From Actinomycetes bacterium (lineage in GTDB: Bacteria; Actinomycetota; Acidimicrobiia; Acidimicrobiales; RAAP-2), in NCBI GenBank assembly GCA_021850345.1, contig JAJZMN010000081.1:1-9586 (forward strand): 9,586 nt of DNA, written 5' to 3'. A program made the position numbers and the translations under genes. Below, piece by piece: positions 1 through 7,081 of the stretch. The notes beneath the pieces are model-generated. The model saw only the letters and a list, made by a program, of their open reading frames with translations. It was not told the DNA's origin and did no database searches. How positions within the stretch are numbered: position 1 is the first letter of the stretch; every line of letters begins with the position of its first letter.

Positions 1-2421
1 GATGGCGAGATCCGGCCGCATCGGACGTCCTTGCATCGCGCGCCAGGTCATCGCGGGCGTGAACGGCATGTCGGCGTGACGGAGCCCGAGCGCGTCGAGC
101 ACGGCGTTCACCACCGCTGCGGGCGATCCGACGGTGGCGGACTCGCCGACGCCCTTCACCCCGATGGGGTGGTGCGGCGACGGCGTGACCGTCATGCCCA
201 GCTCCCAGCTCGGGCACTCCATCGACGTCGGCAGGAGGTAGTCCATGAACGACCCGCCGAGGTTGTTGCCATCCGAGTCGAACGCGATCACCTCCATGAG
301 GGCCATGCCCACCCCGTCGGCAAGCCCCCCGTGGACCTGCCCTTCGACGATCATCGGATTGATGCGAGGCCCGCAGTCGTCGACAGCGATGAACCGGCGC
401 ACCTTGACCGCACCGGTCTGTGGGTCGACGTCGACCACGCAGATGTACGCGCCGAAGGGGTACGTGAGATTCGGGGGGTCGTAGACAACGGAGGCATCGA
501 GGTGACCCTCCACCCCTTCGGGTAGCTCCAGCGCGCTGTGCGCGGCCATCGCGAGCTCCGCCATGGTCTTGGCGCTCTCGGGGTCCCCCCGCACGTACCA
601 CCGGCCATGCTCCCACTCGAGGTCCTCGACCGAGCATTCGAGCGCGGCGGCGGCGACGATGCGCGCCTTCTCCTTCACGCGCTGAGCCGCGACGGCCGCC
701 GCGGCGCCGGACACCGGCGTCGAGCGCGAGCCGTAGGTCCCGAGCCCGAATGGCGTGTTGTCGGTGTCGCCATGCAGGACCTCGATGTCTTCGGGTGGGA
801 TGCCGATCACATGGGAGACGATCTGGGCGAAGGTCGTCTCGTGGCCCTGGCCCTGGGTCTGGACGCTGAGCCGCAGCTGCGCCTTGCCCGTCGGATGCAG
901 CCGCAGCTCGCACCCGTCGGCCATGCCGAGGCCCAAGATGTCCATGTGCTTTCGGGGTCCCGCGCCGACGGCCTCGGTGAAAAATGACAGCCCGATGCCC
1001 ATGAGCGGTGCCGACGGGTCCGCACCCGGCCGGGCGGCCGCCGCACGGCGCTCGGCTTGCTCCTTGCGCAGCTCGTCGTAGCCGGCGATCCGCATCGCCT
1101 CGGCGAGCGCGCGCGGATAGTCGCCCGAGTCGTAGACCCACCCGGTCGGCGACGTGTAGGGGAACTGCTCGGGCCGCAGCAGGTTCTTCATCCGCAGCTC
1201 GGCAGGGTCCATCTTCAGCTCGAACGCGAGGCAGTCGACCATGCGCTCGACGAGGTAGACCGCCTCGGTGATCCGGAAGGAGCACGCGTAGGCGACACCG
1301 CCGAGCGCCTTGTTCGTGTAGACAGCGGTGACCTTGCAGTGCGCGGCGGGATAGTCGTAGGACCCCGTGAAGACGTGGAAGAACCCCGCGGGGAACTTCG
1401 TGGGCTGTGCGACGCCGTTGAACGCTCCGTGGTCAGCGAGCACGTTGACCCGCAATGCCAGGATCTTGCCGTCCTTGGTGGCGGCGATCTCACCGTGCAT
1501 GTGATAGTCGCGGGCGAACGACGTGGACATGAGGTTCTCGGAGCGGTCCTCCATCCACTTCACCGGGGCGCCGGTGACGATCGAGCCCACGATGGAGAGC
1601 ACGTAGCCGGGGTAGATGCCGACCTTGTTCCCGAAGCCGCCGCCGATGTCGGGGGAGATGATCTGGATCTTGTGCTCGGGAAGCCCTGCGACCAGCGCGT
1701 AGACGGTACGGTGGGCGTGCGGTGCCTGGGTGGTGGTCCACACGGTCAGCTTCCCGGTGACCTTGTCCATGTACGCGACCGACCCGCAGGTCTCCATGGG
1801 AGCCGGGTGGACGCGCGGGTAGATCATGTCCTCGGCCACTACGACATCCGCGCGGGCGAACGCCGCCTCGCACGCCTCGGCGTCACCCGCCTCCCAGTCG
1901 TAGATGTGGTTGTCCGTCCGGCCGTCGAGGTCGTCGCGGATGACGGGGGCATCTGGGTCCAGCGCGTGTCGGGCGTCGACGACAGCAGGGAGCGGCTCGT
2001 ACTCGACGTCGACGAGCTCCAGCGCGTCCCGAGCCGTGTACTCGTCGTCCGCGATGACGAATGCCACTTCCTGGCCCTGGAACCGGACCTTGTCGGTGGC
2101 GAGCACCGCCGTCACGTCGCCCGAAAGGGTCGGCATCCACGCGAGGTTCAGCCCCTCGAGCGTCTTGCCGGTGATGACCGCCTTGACGCCGGGATGCGCG
2201 TCGGCGGCCGTCGTGTCGACCGAGAGGATGCGGGCGTGCGCGTAGGGGCTCCGCAAGATGGCGCCGTGCAGCATCCCGGGGAGCACCACGTCATCGACGT
2301 AGCGTCCATGGCCGCGCAGGAAGCGCGCGTCCTCCTTGCGCAGCATCCGCCCGAACCCCAAGGGGTTCCCCGCGGGGCTGCGGAGGTCGTCGGAGTCGGC
2401 GGGACGTTCGGTGGTGGTCAT
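1..2421 (-). CDS. coxL: Aerobic CO dehydrogenase large subunit, form I (partial, 3' end outside window)
   Basis: This is the catalytic subunit of the Mo-Cu CO dehydrogenase, which oxidises CO with water to CO2 and passes electrons through CoxS and CoxM to the respiratory chain. The frame is open for 807 codons from ATG 2421 to the window edge. Visible motifs are PME (208-210), Q232, GGGFGNKV (260-267), the active-site loop AYACSFR (377-383, with C380 as the expected Cu ligand), QGQGHE (523-528) and GVGES with E760, the expected catalytic glutamate. Q232 and C380 sit 8 residues before O. carboxidovorans Q240 and C388. The AYxCSFR loop defines form I; form II has AYRGAGR. The family is about 800 residues and the last visible stretch ([13 protein letters not shown]) resembles the usual C-terminus, so only a few codons are missing. 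The start overlaps the coxS stop as ATGA, and an AAGGAGG lies 7 nt upstream. The molybdopterin-cytosine cofactor and Cu insertion need accessory proteins not seen here. Confidence 0.97.
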   Translation of the reverse strand, partial: MTTTERPADSDDLRSPAGNPLGFGRMLRKEDARFLRGHGRYVDDVVLPGMLHGAILRSPYAHARILSVDTTAADAHPGVKAVITGKTLEGLNLAWMPTLSGDVTAVLATDKVRFQGQEVAFVIADDEYTARDALELVDVEYEPLPAVVDARHALDPDAPVIRDDLDGRTDNHIYDWEAGDAEACEAAFARADVVVAEDMIYPRVHPAPMETCGSVAYMDKVTGKLTVWTTTQAPHAHRTVYALVAGLPEHKIQIISPDIGGGFGNKVGIYPGYVLSIVGSIVTGAPVKWMEDRSENLMSTSFARDYHMHGEIAATKDGKILALRVNVLADHGAFNGVAQPTKFPAGFFHVFTGSYDYPAAHCKVTAVYTNKALGGVAYACSFRITEAVYLVERMVDCLAFELKMDPAELRMKNLLRPEQFPYTSPTGWVYDSGDYPRALAEAMRIAGYDELRKEQAERRAAAARPGADPSAPLMGIGLSFFTEAVGAGPRKHMDILGLGMADGCELRLHPTGKAQLRLSVQTQGQGHETTFAQIVSHVIGIPPEDIEVLHGDTDNTPFGLGTYGSRSTPVSGAAAAVAAQRVKEKARIVAAAALECSVEDLEWEHGRWYVRGDPESAKTMAELAMAAHSALELPEGVEGHLDASVVYDPPNLTYPFGAYICVVDVDPQTGAVKVRRFIAVDDCGPRINPMIVEGQVHGGLADGVGMALMEVIAFDSDGNNLGGSFMDYLLPTSMECPSWELGMTVTPSPHHPIGVKGVGESATVGSPAAVVNAVLDALGLRHADMPFTPAMTWRAMQGRPMRPDLAI

Positions 2422-2906
2422 AGCGACGCCTCCTTCGCGACCTCGGCCGCCGGGTGACCGGCTGCCCAACGGATGGCTCGCACGATGTTCTCGTAGCCGG
2501 TGCATCGGCAGAGGTTGCCCGAGATGGCCTCACGGATGGTGGCCTCGTCGGGATCCGGGTCCCGGTCGAGCAGCGCCCGTGCGGTGAGCATCATCCCCGG
2601 CGTGCAGAAGCCGCATTGCAGGCCATGCTCTTGCATGAAGCCTTCCTGCACGGGGTCGAGCCCATCAGACGTCGCGAGGCCCTCGACGGTCGTCACAGCG
2701 TGGCCGTCGGCCATGACGGCGAGCACGGTGCAGCTCTTGACCGGCACGCCGTCGAGCAGGACGGTGCAAGCGCCGCAGTTCGACGTGTCGCAGCCCCAGT
2801 GCGTCCCCGTCAGTCCCAGCGTCTGGCGCAGGTAGTGCACGAGGAGCAGCCTTGGCTCGACGTCGCCGCTCGCCTCGTCGCCGTTGACCCGCACGGAGAT
2901 GCGCAT
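2418..2906 (-). CDS. coxS: CO dehydrogenase small subunit, 2x[2Fe-2S] protein
   Basis: This 162-residue subunit relays electrons from the Mo-Cu site of CoxL to the FAD of CoxM. The N-terminal plant-type ferredoxin domain carries C39, C44, C47 and C59 for the distal [2Fe-2S] cluster. The C-terminal helical domain carries CGFC (C98, C101) and CRC (C133, C135) for the cluster near the molybdopterin. All eight ligands are present, and length matches the family (about 160-166 residues). The start at 2906 is chosen because MRISVRVNG begins the ferredoxin strand and GGGAGGAGG lies just upstream. An open extension to 3107 would run back into coxM. The ATG shares one base with the coxM stop (TGATG) and the stop overlaps the coxL start (ATGA), so the gene is tightly coupled on both sides. 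The M-S-L order is typical of form I operons. Confidence 0.97.
   Translation of the reverse strand: MRISVRVNGDEASGDVEPRLLLVHYLRQTLGLTGTHWGCDTSNCGACTVLLDGVPVKSCTVLAVMADGHAVTTVEGLATSDGLDPVQEGFMQEHGLQCGFCTPGMMLTARALLDRDPDPDEATIREAISGNLCRCTGYENIVRAIRWAAGHPAAEVAKEASL
2429..2435 (-). promoter_or_regulatory. Shine-Dalgarno of coxL
   Basis: AAGGAGG on the minus strand, 7 nt before the coxL ATG and inside the last codons of coxS. It fixes the coxL start at 2421 and, with the ATGA overlap, points to translational coupling between the iron-sulfur and molybdenum subunits. Confidence 0.85.
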
Positions 2907-3784
2907 CAGACCTCCTCCCCTCTGGCTCGTCCCGCAGATCTCCTGAGCGCTCTGCCCACCAGCACGCCCACGAGGTGCCGCTTGTAGTCGACCGGCCCTC
3001 GTTGGTCGGCCTGTGGCTGGCAGCGCTGCGCGCACAACGCCGCCGCCTCGGCGATCGCCTCGTCGGAGAGCGGGCGCCCGCGCAACAGATCCTCGGCCTC
3101 CTCGCACGTGTAGTGCTCGGCACCGACCGCTGCGAGCCCGAGGCCGACGTCGCGTACCGCGCCTGCGTCGTCGAGCTGCACGAAGGCGCCGGCCGCCGCG
3201 ATGGCCCAGTCCCCGGCACGCCGTTCGACCTTCTCGTACGCCGAGCCGAGATGCGTGCGGATCGGCACCCGCACCTCGACCAGTATCTCGCCCTCGCCAA
3301 CCACCGTTTCGTAGGGTCCCGTGTGGAACTCGCGCAGTGCCACGGTCCGCGAGCCCGACGCGGAGCGGACGACCGCGGTGCCGCGCAGCGCGGCGAACAC
3401 CGCGGAGAGGTCCTCGGCGGGGTCCGCCTGGCAGAGAGAGCCACCGACGGTGCCACGGTTGCGCACGATCGGATCGGCGATGACGCGTTCGGCCTCGGCG
3501 AAGATCCGGTAGTGCTCGGCGAGCACCGCGGAGCCGAGCACGCCGGCGTGGCGCGTCATGGCCCCGATCGCGATCTCGTCGCCGTCCACCCGGATGTAGT
3601 CGAGGTCGCTCAGCCCGTTGATGTCGACGAGCGCATCGGGTCGCGCGAGCCGAAGCTTCATCATCGGCAGGAGGCTGTGCCCCCCCGCCACGAGCCGGGC
3701 ACCTGCGCCGTGGCGACCGAGGAGCTCGATCGCCTCGTCGACGGTGCTCGCCCGTGCGTATTCGAACGGTGCCGGGACTTGCAT
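2906..3784 (-). CDS. coxM: CO dehydrogenase medium subunit, FAD-binding flavoprotein
   Basis: This 292-residue flavoprotein takes electrons from CoxS and passes them to the quinone pool or another acceptor. It has the FAD-binding domain of the molybdopterin dehydrogenase family. The pyrophosphate-binding motifs are AGGHSLLP (33-40) and [10 protein letters not shown] (108-117, with TVGG at 112-115), followed by QADPAED. The C-terminal CO dehydrogenase flavoprotein domain includes the conserved AAxCAQ and VDYKRHLV region. Length agrees with the O. carboxidovorans protein (about 288). The start at 3784 gives MQVPAPFEY, the usual N-terminus, with AGGAGG five bases upstream; the frame stays open to 3871 but that extension has no homology that I recognise. 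It is the first gene of the coxMSL unit, 102 bp downstream of the regulator gene, with its own promoter candidate in that gap. Confidence 0.97.
   Translation of the reverse strand: MQVPAPFEYARASTVDEAIELLGRHGAGARLVAGGHSLLPMMKLRLARPDALVDINGLSDLDYIRVDGDEIAIGAMTRHAGVLGSAVLAEHYRIFAEAERVIADPIVRNRGTVGGSLCQADPAEDLSAVFAALRGTAVVRSASGSRTVALREFHTGPYETVVGEGEILVEVRVPIRTHLGSAYEKVERRAGDWAIAAAGAFVQLDDAGAVRDVGLGLAAVGAEHYTCEEAEDLLRGRPLSDEAIAEAAALCAQRCQPQADQRGPVDYKRHLVGVLVGRALRRSAGRARGEEV
2911..2919 (-). promoter_or_regulatory. Shine-Dalgarno of coxS
   Basis: GGGAGGAGG on the minus strand, 4 nt before the coxS ATG and encoded within the last codons of coxM (Glu-Glu-Val-stop). It decides for the start at 2906. 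Confidence 0.85.
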
Positions 3785-3789
3785 GCCCA

Positions 3790-3797
3790 CCTCCTCC
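3790..3797 (-). promoter_or_regulatory. Shine-Dalgarno of coxM
   Basis: GGAGGAGG on the minus strand, 5 nt before ATG 3784. It supports this start over the longer open frame reaching 3871. Confidence 0.85.
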
Positions 3798-3826
3798 CGT
3801 CGGCCCCCCGCCGGCGGTGCGCCAAG

Positions 3827-3855
3827 ATCATTCTCGAAGGAGAGCGCCTCGTCAA
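3827..3855 (-). promoter_or_regulatory. Sigma70-type promoter for coxMSL (predicted)
   Basis: On the minus strand, TTGACG (3855-3850, 5/6 to the -35 consensus) and AATGAT (3832-3827, 4/6 to the -10 consensus) are separated by 17 bp. Transcription would start near 3820, giving a leader of about 35 nt that contains the coxM Shine-Dalgarno. A perfect 10-bp palindrome CCGCCGGCGG (3808-3817) lies right at the predicted start region; it may be an operator or merely GC-rich sequence. The promoter would let the operon be transcribed separately from the upstream regulator gene. It is a prediction by eye without mapping data. Confidence 0.55.
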
Positions 3856-3886
3856 TGCATGGGGCGCACAAGGGGTGCGGCAGCGC

Positions 3887-4306
3887 TCACCGGCAGGTGG
3901 CACACCTGCCGTACACGTCGAAGCTGGTGTGGTCGACGACGAAACCGTGGCTGCGCTCCACCCGGCCGAGGAAGGGCGCCACTGCGGTCTCCGGAAGGTC
4001 GGTGGTACGACCACAGTGGGTGCACACGAGGTGGTGGTGGTGGCCGTCGGTCTTGCAGATCAGGTAGCCGGTCTGGCCCCCGGCGAGGGACACCCGCTGG
4101 ACGATCCCCGCCTCGACCAAGGCATGGAGCGTGCGGAAGACGGTCGCCCGGCCGACGTCGGGGTCCGACTCGGCCACCGCGTCACAGACCTCCCGGGCAC
4201 CGAGCGGGCGCGTGGCGCGCTCCAAGACGTTCGCGACCGCGTCGCGCTGACGCGTGATGCGCTGGCCGGCCGCCAGCATCCGGTCCCGGACTGCTGCGCT
4301 CGCCAT
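3887..4306 (-). CDS. Fur-superfamily metalloregulator, Zur/FurB-like
   Basis: A 139-residue Fur-superfamily repressor: an N-terminal winged helix (about 10-80, with recognition region DPDVGRATVFRTLHALVEAG at 48-67) and a C-terminal dimerisation and metal domain. HHHHLVCTHCG (89-99) and GRCATC (133-138) supply C95, C98, C135 and C138 for a structural Zn site. C84, H90 and H92 match in spacing the zinc-sensing C79, H85 and H87 of Streptomyces coelicolor Zur (constant offset of 5, from memory). The aspartate ligand D65 would fall on Q70, so the metal specificity stays open; Fur, Zur or another type is possible. ATG 4306 gives the usual N-terminus. TACAAT ends 6 nt before it, suggesting a leaderless mRNA. 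It lies 102 bp upstream of coxM on the same strand and diverges from the permease. No zinc or iron transporter is visible nearby. Confidence 0.92.
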   Translation of the reverse strand: MASAAVRDRMLAAGQRITRQRDAVANVLERATRPLGAREVCDAVAESDPDVGRATVFRTLHALVEAGIVQRVSLAGGQTGYLICKTDGHHHHLVCTHCGRTTDLPETAVAPFLGRVERSHGFVVDHTSFDVYGRCATCR

Positions 4307-4312
4307 AGCCGG

Positions 4313-4318
4313 ATTGTA
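4313..4318 (-). promoter_or_regulatory. -10 element of the Fur-family gene, leaderless
   Basis: TACAAT on the minus strand (5/6 to consensus) lies 6 bases before ATG 4306. The transcript would start at or next to the A of the ATG, so no ribosome binding site is expected and none is seen. No good -35 is found at 16-18 bp (AATCAC at 17), so activity may need an extended element or activator. Confidence 0.5.
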
Positions 4319-4344
4319 GCGATACCGAGACTTCTGTGATTTCC

Positions 4345-4375
4345 GAGACGGAGCCATATATTGATACTCTGTCTC
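4345..4375. promoter_or_regulatory. Imperfect palindrome in the divergent spacer, candidate operator
   Basis: GAGACGGAG (4345-4353) is the reverse complement of CTCTGTCTC (4367-4375) at 8 of 9 positions, around an AT-rich 13-bp centre. A third related half-site CCGAGAC (4325-4331) repeats the left arm (CCGAGAC, 4343-4349) exactly 18 bp away. The palindrome covers the probable permease -10 and lies just upstream of the regulator's promoter. Binding there could control both. It does not resemble the actinobacterial Zur or Fur boxes I know, so the binding protein is unknown. Confidence 0.45.
4357..4362 (+). promoter_or_regulatory. Possible -10 element of the permease gene
   Basis: TATATT (5/6 to consensus) in the only AT-rich patch upstream of the permease, centred in the palindrome. 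No convincing -35 lies 16-18 bp upstream (CTGTGA region). The implied leader is about 85 nt. Tentative. Confidence 0.3.
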
Positions 4376-4417
4376 AGTTTTCGGCTCCCTCGGGACGCTG
4401 CAGGGGATGGAGCAAGA

Positions 4418-4430
4418 GCGGGCACCCCGC
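4418..4430 (+). other. Small hairpin in the permease leader
   Basis: GCGGG-CAC-CCCGC forms a perfect 5-bp G/C stem with a 3-nt loop, ending 13 nt before the GAGGTGA ribosome binding site. It has no U-tract, so it is not an intrinsic terminator. It may be chance in this base composition. Confidence 0.25.
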
Positions 4431-4443
4431 GACGACGAATGTC

Positions 4444-4450
4444 GAGGTGA
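4444..4450 (+). promoter_or_regulatory. Shine-Dalgarno of the APC permease
   Basis: GAGGTGA, whose GAGG core ends 5 nt before GTG 4453. It is the reason for choosing this GTG over the alternatives at 4336 (GTG, same frame) and 4447 (GTG, inside the ribosome binding site). Confidence 0.6.
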
Positions 4451-4452
4451 GA

Positions 4453-6006
4453 GTGACGAGCGCGACGAGCGGCGGCAGAGACCAGCCCGGTGCCGGTGAC
4501 ACGGACACCGAGGGGGGGAGCGACCGCGCGCGGCCGCCACGGGGCCTCGCGCGCGGGGTGGTTCCCATTTGGGGACTGATCAGCCAGAGCATCGCCGGCA
4601 TGGCGCCCGCCACAGACGTGGTGGCCTTCATGACGGCAGGGGCAGCATTCGCCCTCGTGGCCCTGCCACTCGCCTACTTCGCGGCCTTCGTCCTCATGTT
4701 CATCGAGGTGAACACCATCTATCACCTCTCCAAGCACCGGGCCACCGCCGGCGGGTACTACAGCTACGTCTCGGCAGGACTGGGCGCCCGCCCCGCCATC
4801 GTGAGTGCCGTGATGGTCCTCTTCTACCAGACCATGAGCGTCGCAGGCGTAACCGTCTACATCGGTGGCGTCTTCCTCCCGGCTCTCGCTCGCTCCTATC
4901 TCGGCCTCTCCGTGCCCTCATGGCTCTGGGTGGTGCTCATCGCGGTGTTCATCGGCGTGCCATGGCTCCTCGGGGTGCTCGGCATCCGTCCCACTGTCCG
5001 GGTGCTCGTGTTCACGAGCGGTATCGAGATCATCTTCCTCTTGGTGGCGAGCATGTTGGTGATCGCCTTCGCCGCCCCGCTGCATGCGCCGCTGCGCCCA
5101 TTCGACCTGGGAGCCGTGGGGCTGAAGGGCGTTGCCGTCGGAATGATCTTCTCGGTCACCAGTTTCATCGGCGTCGGCAGCCACGCGCCGCTCGCCGAGG
5201 AGGCGCGCGGGCTCGCTGGAAGCGACGGAAGGGTCGTCGGGAAGGCTGCCATCTTCTCGCTCGTGCTGGTGGGCCTGACCCTCACGGTCTCCGCCTACGC
5301 GCTCACCGTCGGGTGGGGCGTGGACAAGATGGCATCGTTCGCCACCGCCACAGCACCAGGGGTGGAGGTCTTCCTGCGATATCTGGGGCCGCTCGGGGCG
5401 GTGGCACTCGTGGTGTTCGCCGCGAACAGCGCGCTCATGGACGACGTCGCGCTGGTCACCAGCTCGGCCCGAGTGCTCTACGCGATCGGCCGGGACAACC
5501 TCGTGCACGGGGGAATGGGAGCCATCAACGGGCGGGGCGCTCCCGGACGAGCGGTGACCGCCGTTGCGGCGGTGGCGGTGGCGGAGGCGCTCGGCTTCGG
5601 ACTCTGGCTCGGACCCACCAGTGCCTTCGACGTGATCACGACCGGAGTGCTCTTCGGTCTCGTGACCACTCACAGCCTCATGAACATCTCCTTGATGAGG
5701 CTCTCCTCCGGTGAGCGACGGACTGTGCAGGTGTTCTTCCACGTGGTGCTTCCCATCGTGGCCATGGGCCTGTTCTGGCTCGTGCTCTACGAGTCGGTGG
5801 TGCCCCTCTCCTTCCCCCTGGCCTGGGCCGCAGTCGCGTGGGCGGCCGTCTTGGTGGCGTCGATCGCCTGGGCCCGGCGCGCCACGGCGCACACCGACAT
5901 GGACGGGGCTGCGGGGCGGGACCTCGGCAACGACAGTGCCCTGCCGTCACCGGCGCTCGAACCGGCACCCGCGGGCGACGAGCCCAGGGGCGAGCTCACA
6001 CGTTGA
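4453..6006 (+). CDS. APC-superfamily permease (amino acid/polyamine type), substrate unknown
   Basis: A 517-residue inner-membrane secondary transporter. After a polar 30-residue N-terminus, about 12 hydrophobic segments are visible (roughly 36-56, 60-84, 113-139, 157-176, 183-207, 224-244, 266-286, 313-333, 367-387, 391-413, 426-447, 453-473), then a hydrophilic Pro/Ala-rich tail of about 40 residues. TM1 has the broken-helix motif SIAGMAPAT typical of the LeuT-fold APC group, and TM6 the SFIGVGSHAPLAEEARG region (the F-x-G...EEA signature of amino acid permeases, AA_permease_2 type). Substrate cannot be told from sequence. The GTG start is set by GAGGTGA upstream. It diverges from the Fur-family gene with a shared 146-bp control region, and its stop overlaps the convergent ychF stop by 11 bp. 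No binding protein or enzyme partner is visible. Confidence 0.9.
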   Translation: MTSATSGGRDQPGAGDTDTEGGSDRARPPRGLARGVVPIWGLISQSIAGMAPATDVVAFMTAGAAFALVALPLAYFAAFVLMFIEVNTIYHLSKHRATAGGYYSYVSAGLGARPAIVSAVMVLFYQTMSVAGVTVYIGGVFLPALARSYLGLSVPSWLWVVLIAVFIGVPWLLGVLGIRPTVRVLVFTSGIEIIFLLVASMLVIAFAAPLHAPLRPFDLGAVGLKGVAVGMIFSVTSFIGVGSHAPLAEEARGLAGSDGRVVGKAAIFSLVLVGLTLTVSAYALTVGWGVDKMASFATATAPGVEVFLRYLGPLGAVALVVFAANSALMDDVALVTSSARVLYAIGRDNLVHGGMGAINGRGAPGRAVTAVAAVAVAEALGFGLWLGPTSAFDVITTGVLFGLVTTHSLMNISLMRLSSGERRTVQVFFHVVLPIVAMGLFWLVLYESVVPLSFPLAWAAVAWAAVLVASIAWARRATAHTDMDGAAGRDLGNDSALPSPALEPAPAGDEPRGELTR

Positions 6007-7081
6007 AGCGGAACTCCACGACGTCGCCGTCGGCCATGACGTAGTCCTTGCCCTCGATGCGCGCCTTGCCTGCCGAGCGGGCCGCGGGGAGCGAGCCCGC
6101 CGCCACCAGGTCGTCGAAGCTGACGATCTCCGCCTTCACGAAGCCGCGCTGGAAGTCGGTGTGGATCGTGCCCGCCGCCTCGGGCGCGGTCGCGCCGATC
6201 GGGATCGTCCATGCCCTGGCTTCCTTCGGCCCGGCAGTGAGGAACGTGTGGAGCCCGAGCGTGCGGAACCCGACGTGGACGAGCGCCTCGAGCCCCGACT
6301 CCTCCTGCCCGTAGCCTGCGAGGAGCTCGGCAGCATCGGCGCGGTCCATGCCTGCGACCTCCGCCTCGATCTGTGCGCAGAGAACCACGGACGGTGCCGG
6401 CGACACGACCTCGGCGAGCCGGCGCCGCCGCTCGTCGTCACCGAGCTGGTCCTCGGCGATGTTGAACACGTAGATGAAGGGCTTTGCCGTGAGGAGGTGA
6501 AGGTCGGCGAGCGGCGCGGGATCGATGTCACCAGCGGCCGCAGCCGTGGAGATCGGCGTGCCGGCGTCGAGCACGGCGCGCGCCTGCTCGGTCGCATGGA
6601 GCTGCGGGGCAAGCGCCGGACGCATGCGCGCCTCGCGGGTGAGCTTGCCGAGCCGGTTGTCGACCGTCTGGAGATCGGCGAGCACGAGCTCGGTGTTCAC
6701 CGTGGCGATGTCGGCCTGCGGGTCCACCTTGCCCTCGACGTGCACCACGTCGTCGTCCTCGAAGGCGCGCACCACCTGGCAGATGGCGTCCGTCTCCCGT
6801 ATGGCGGCGAGGAAGCGGTTCCCGAGCCCCTCGCCTTCGGAGGCGCCGCGAACCAGCCCGGCGATGTCGACGAAGGTCACGGTCGCCGGCACGATCCGCT
6901 CGCTCTGGTAGAGCGCGGCGAGGCGCTCGAGGCGCGGGTCGGGGACCCCGACCACGCCGACGTTCGCGTCGATCGTGGCGAACGGGTAGTTGGCTGCCAG
7001 TACCTCGTTGTCGGTGAGGGCGTTGAAGAGGGTCGACTTGCCGACGTTCGGCAGTCCGACGATGCCGATGGAGAGCGCCAC
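5996..7081 (-). CDS. ychF: Redox-regulated ATPase YchF (OLA1 family)
   Basis: A cytosolic P-loop NTPase of 361 residues (E. coli 363), associated with ribosomes and stress responses. Motifs: G1 GLPNVGKST (9-17); switch II DIAGL (72-76), where leucine replaces the catalytic glutamine as in HAS-type NTPases; then [12 protein letters not shown]; and G4 reading NIAE (207-210) in place of NKxD, the NxxE form that explains ATP preference in this family. A coiled helical hairpin follows (about 110-190), and a C-terminal TGS domain (about 278-361) ends in [18 protein letters not shown]. The GTG start at 7081 gives the standard [10 protein letters not shown]-terminus and shares one base with the kinase stop (TAGTG), suggesting reinitiation; there is no clear Shine-Dalgarno. 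The frame is open to 7165 but that part is antisense-free kinase coding sequence. Its 3' end overlaps the permease. Confidence 0.97.
   Translation of the reverse strand: MALSIGIVGLPNVGKSTLFNALTDNEVLAANYPFATIDANVGVVGVPDPRLERLAALYQSERIVPATVTFVDIAGLVRGASEGEGLGNRFLAAIRETDAICQVVRAFEDDDVVHVEGKVDPQADIATVNTELVLADLQTVDNRLGKLTREARMRPALAPQLHATEQARAVLDAGTPISTAAAAGDIDPAPLADLHLLTAKPFIYVFNIAEDQLGDDERRRRLAEVVSPAPSVVLCAQIEAEVAGMDRADAAELLAGYGQEESGLEALVHVGFRTLGLHTFLTAGPKEARAWTIPIGATAPEAAGTIHTDFQRGFVKAEIVSFDDLVAAGSLPAARSAGKARIEGKDYVMADGDVVEFRFNV

Noticed and set aside
1057..2457. Plus-strand open frame of 466 codons antisense to coxL
   Set aside because: The minus strand carries an uninterrupted coxL with all family motifs. 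The antisense frame has the Arg/Val/Asp/Gly/His-rich composition expected when GC-rich codons are read in reverse, and no recognisable domain or ribosome binding site.
3785..3871. 29-residue N-terminal extension of coxM (MCAPCIDEAL...)
   Set aside because: The shorter start has a strong Shine-Dalgarno and the standard N-terminus; the extension would cover the predicted promoter.
3865..3879. Hairpin CGCAC-AAGGG-GTGCG just after the Fur-family stop, as terminator
   Set aside because: The stem is only 5 bp and no U-tract follows on the minus strand. Readthrough into coxM cannot be excluded, but this is not a convincing terminator.
2975..4339. Plus-strand open frame of 454 codons spanning coxM and the Fur-family gene
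   Set aside because: It runs antisense through two well-supported genes and their intergenic gap, with no motif. It is a GC-driven shadow.
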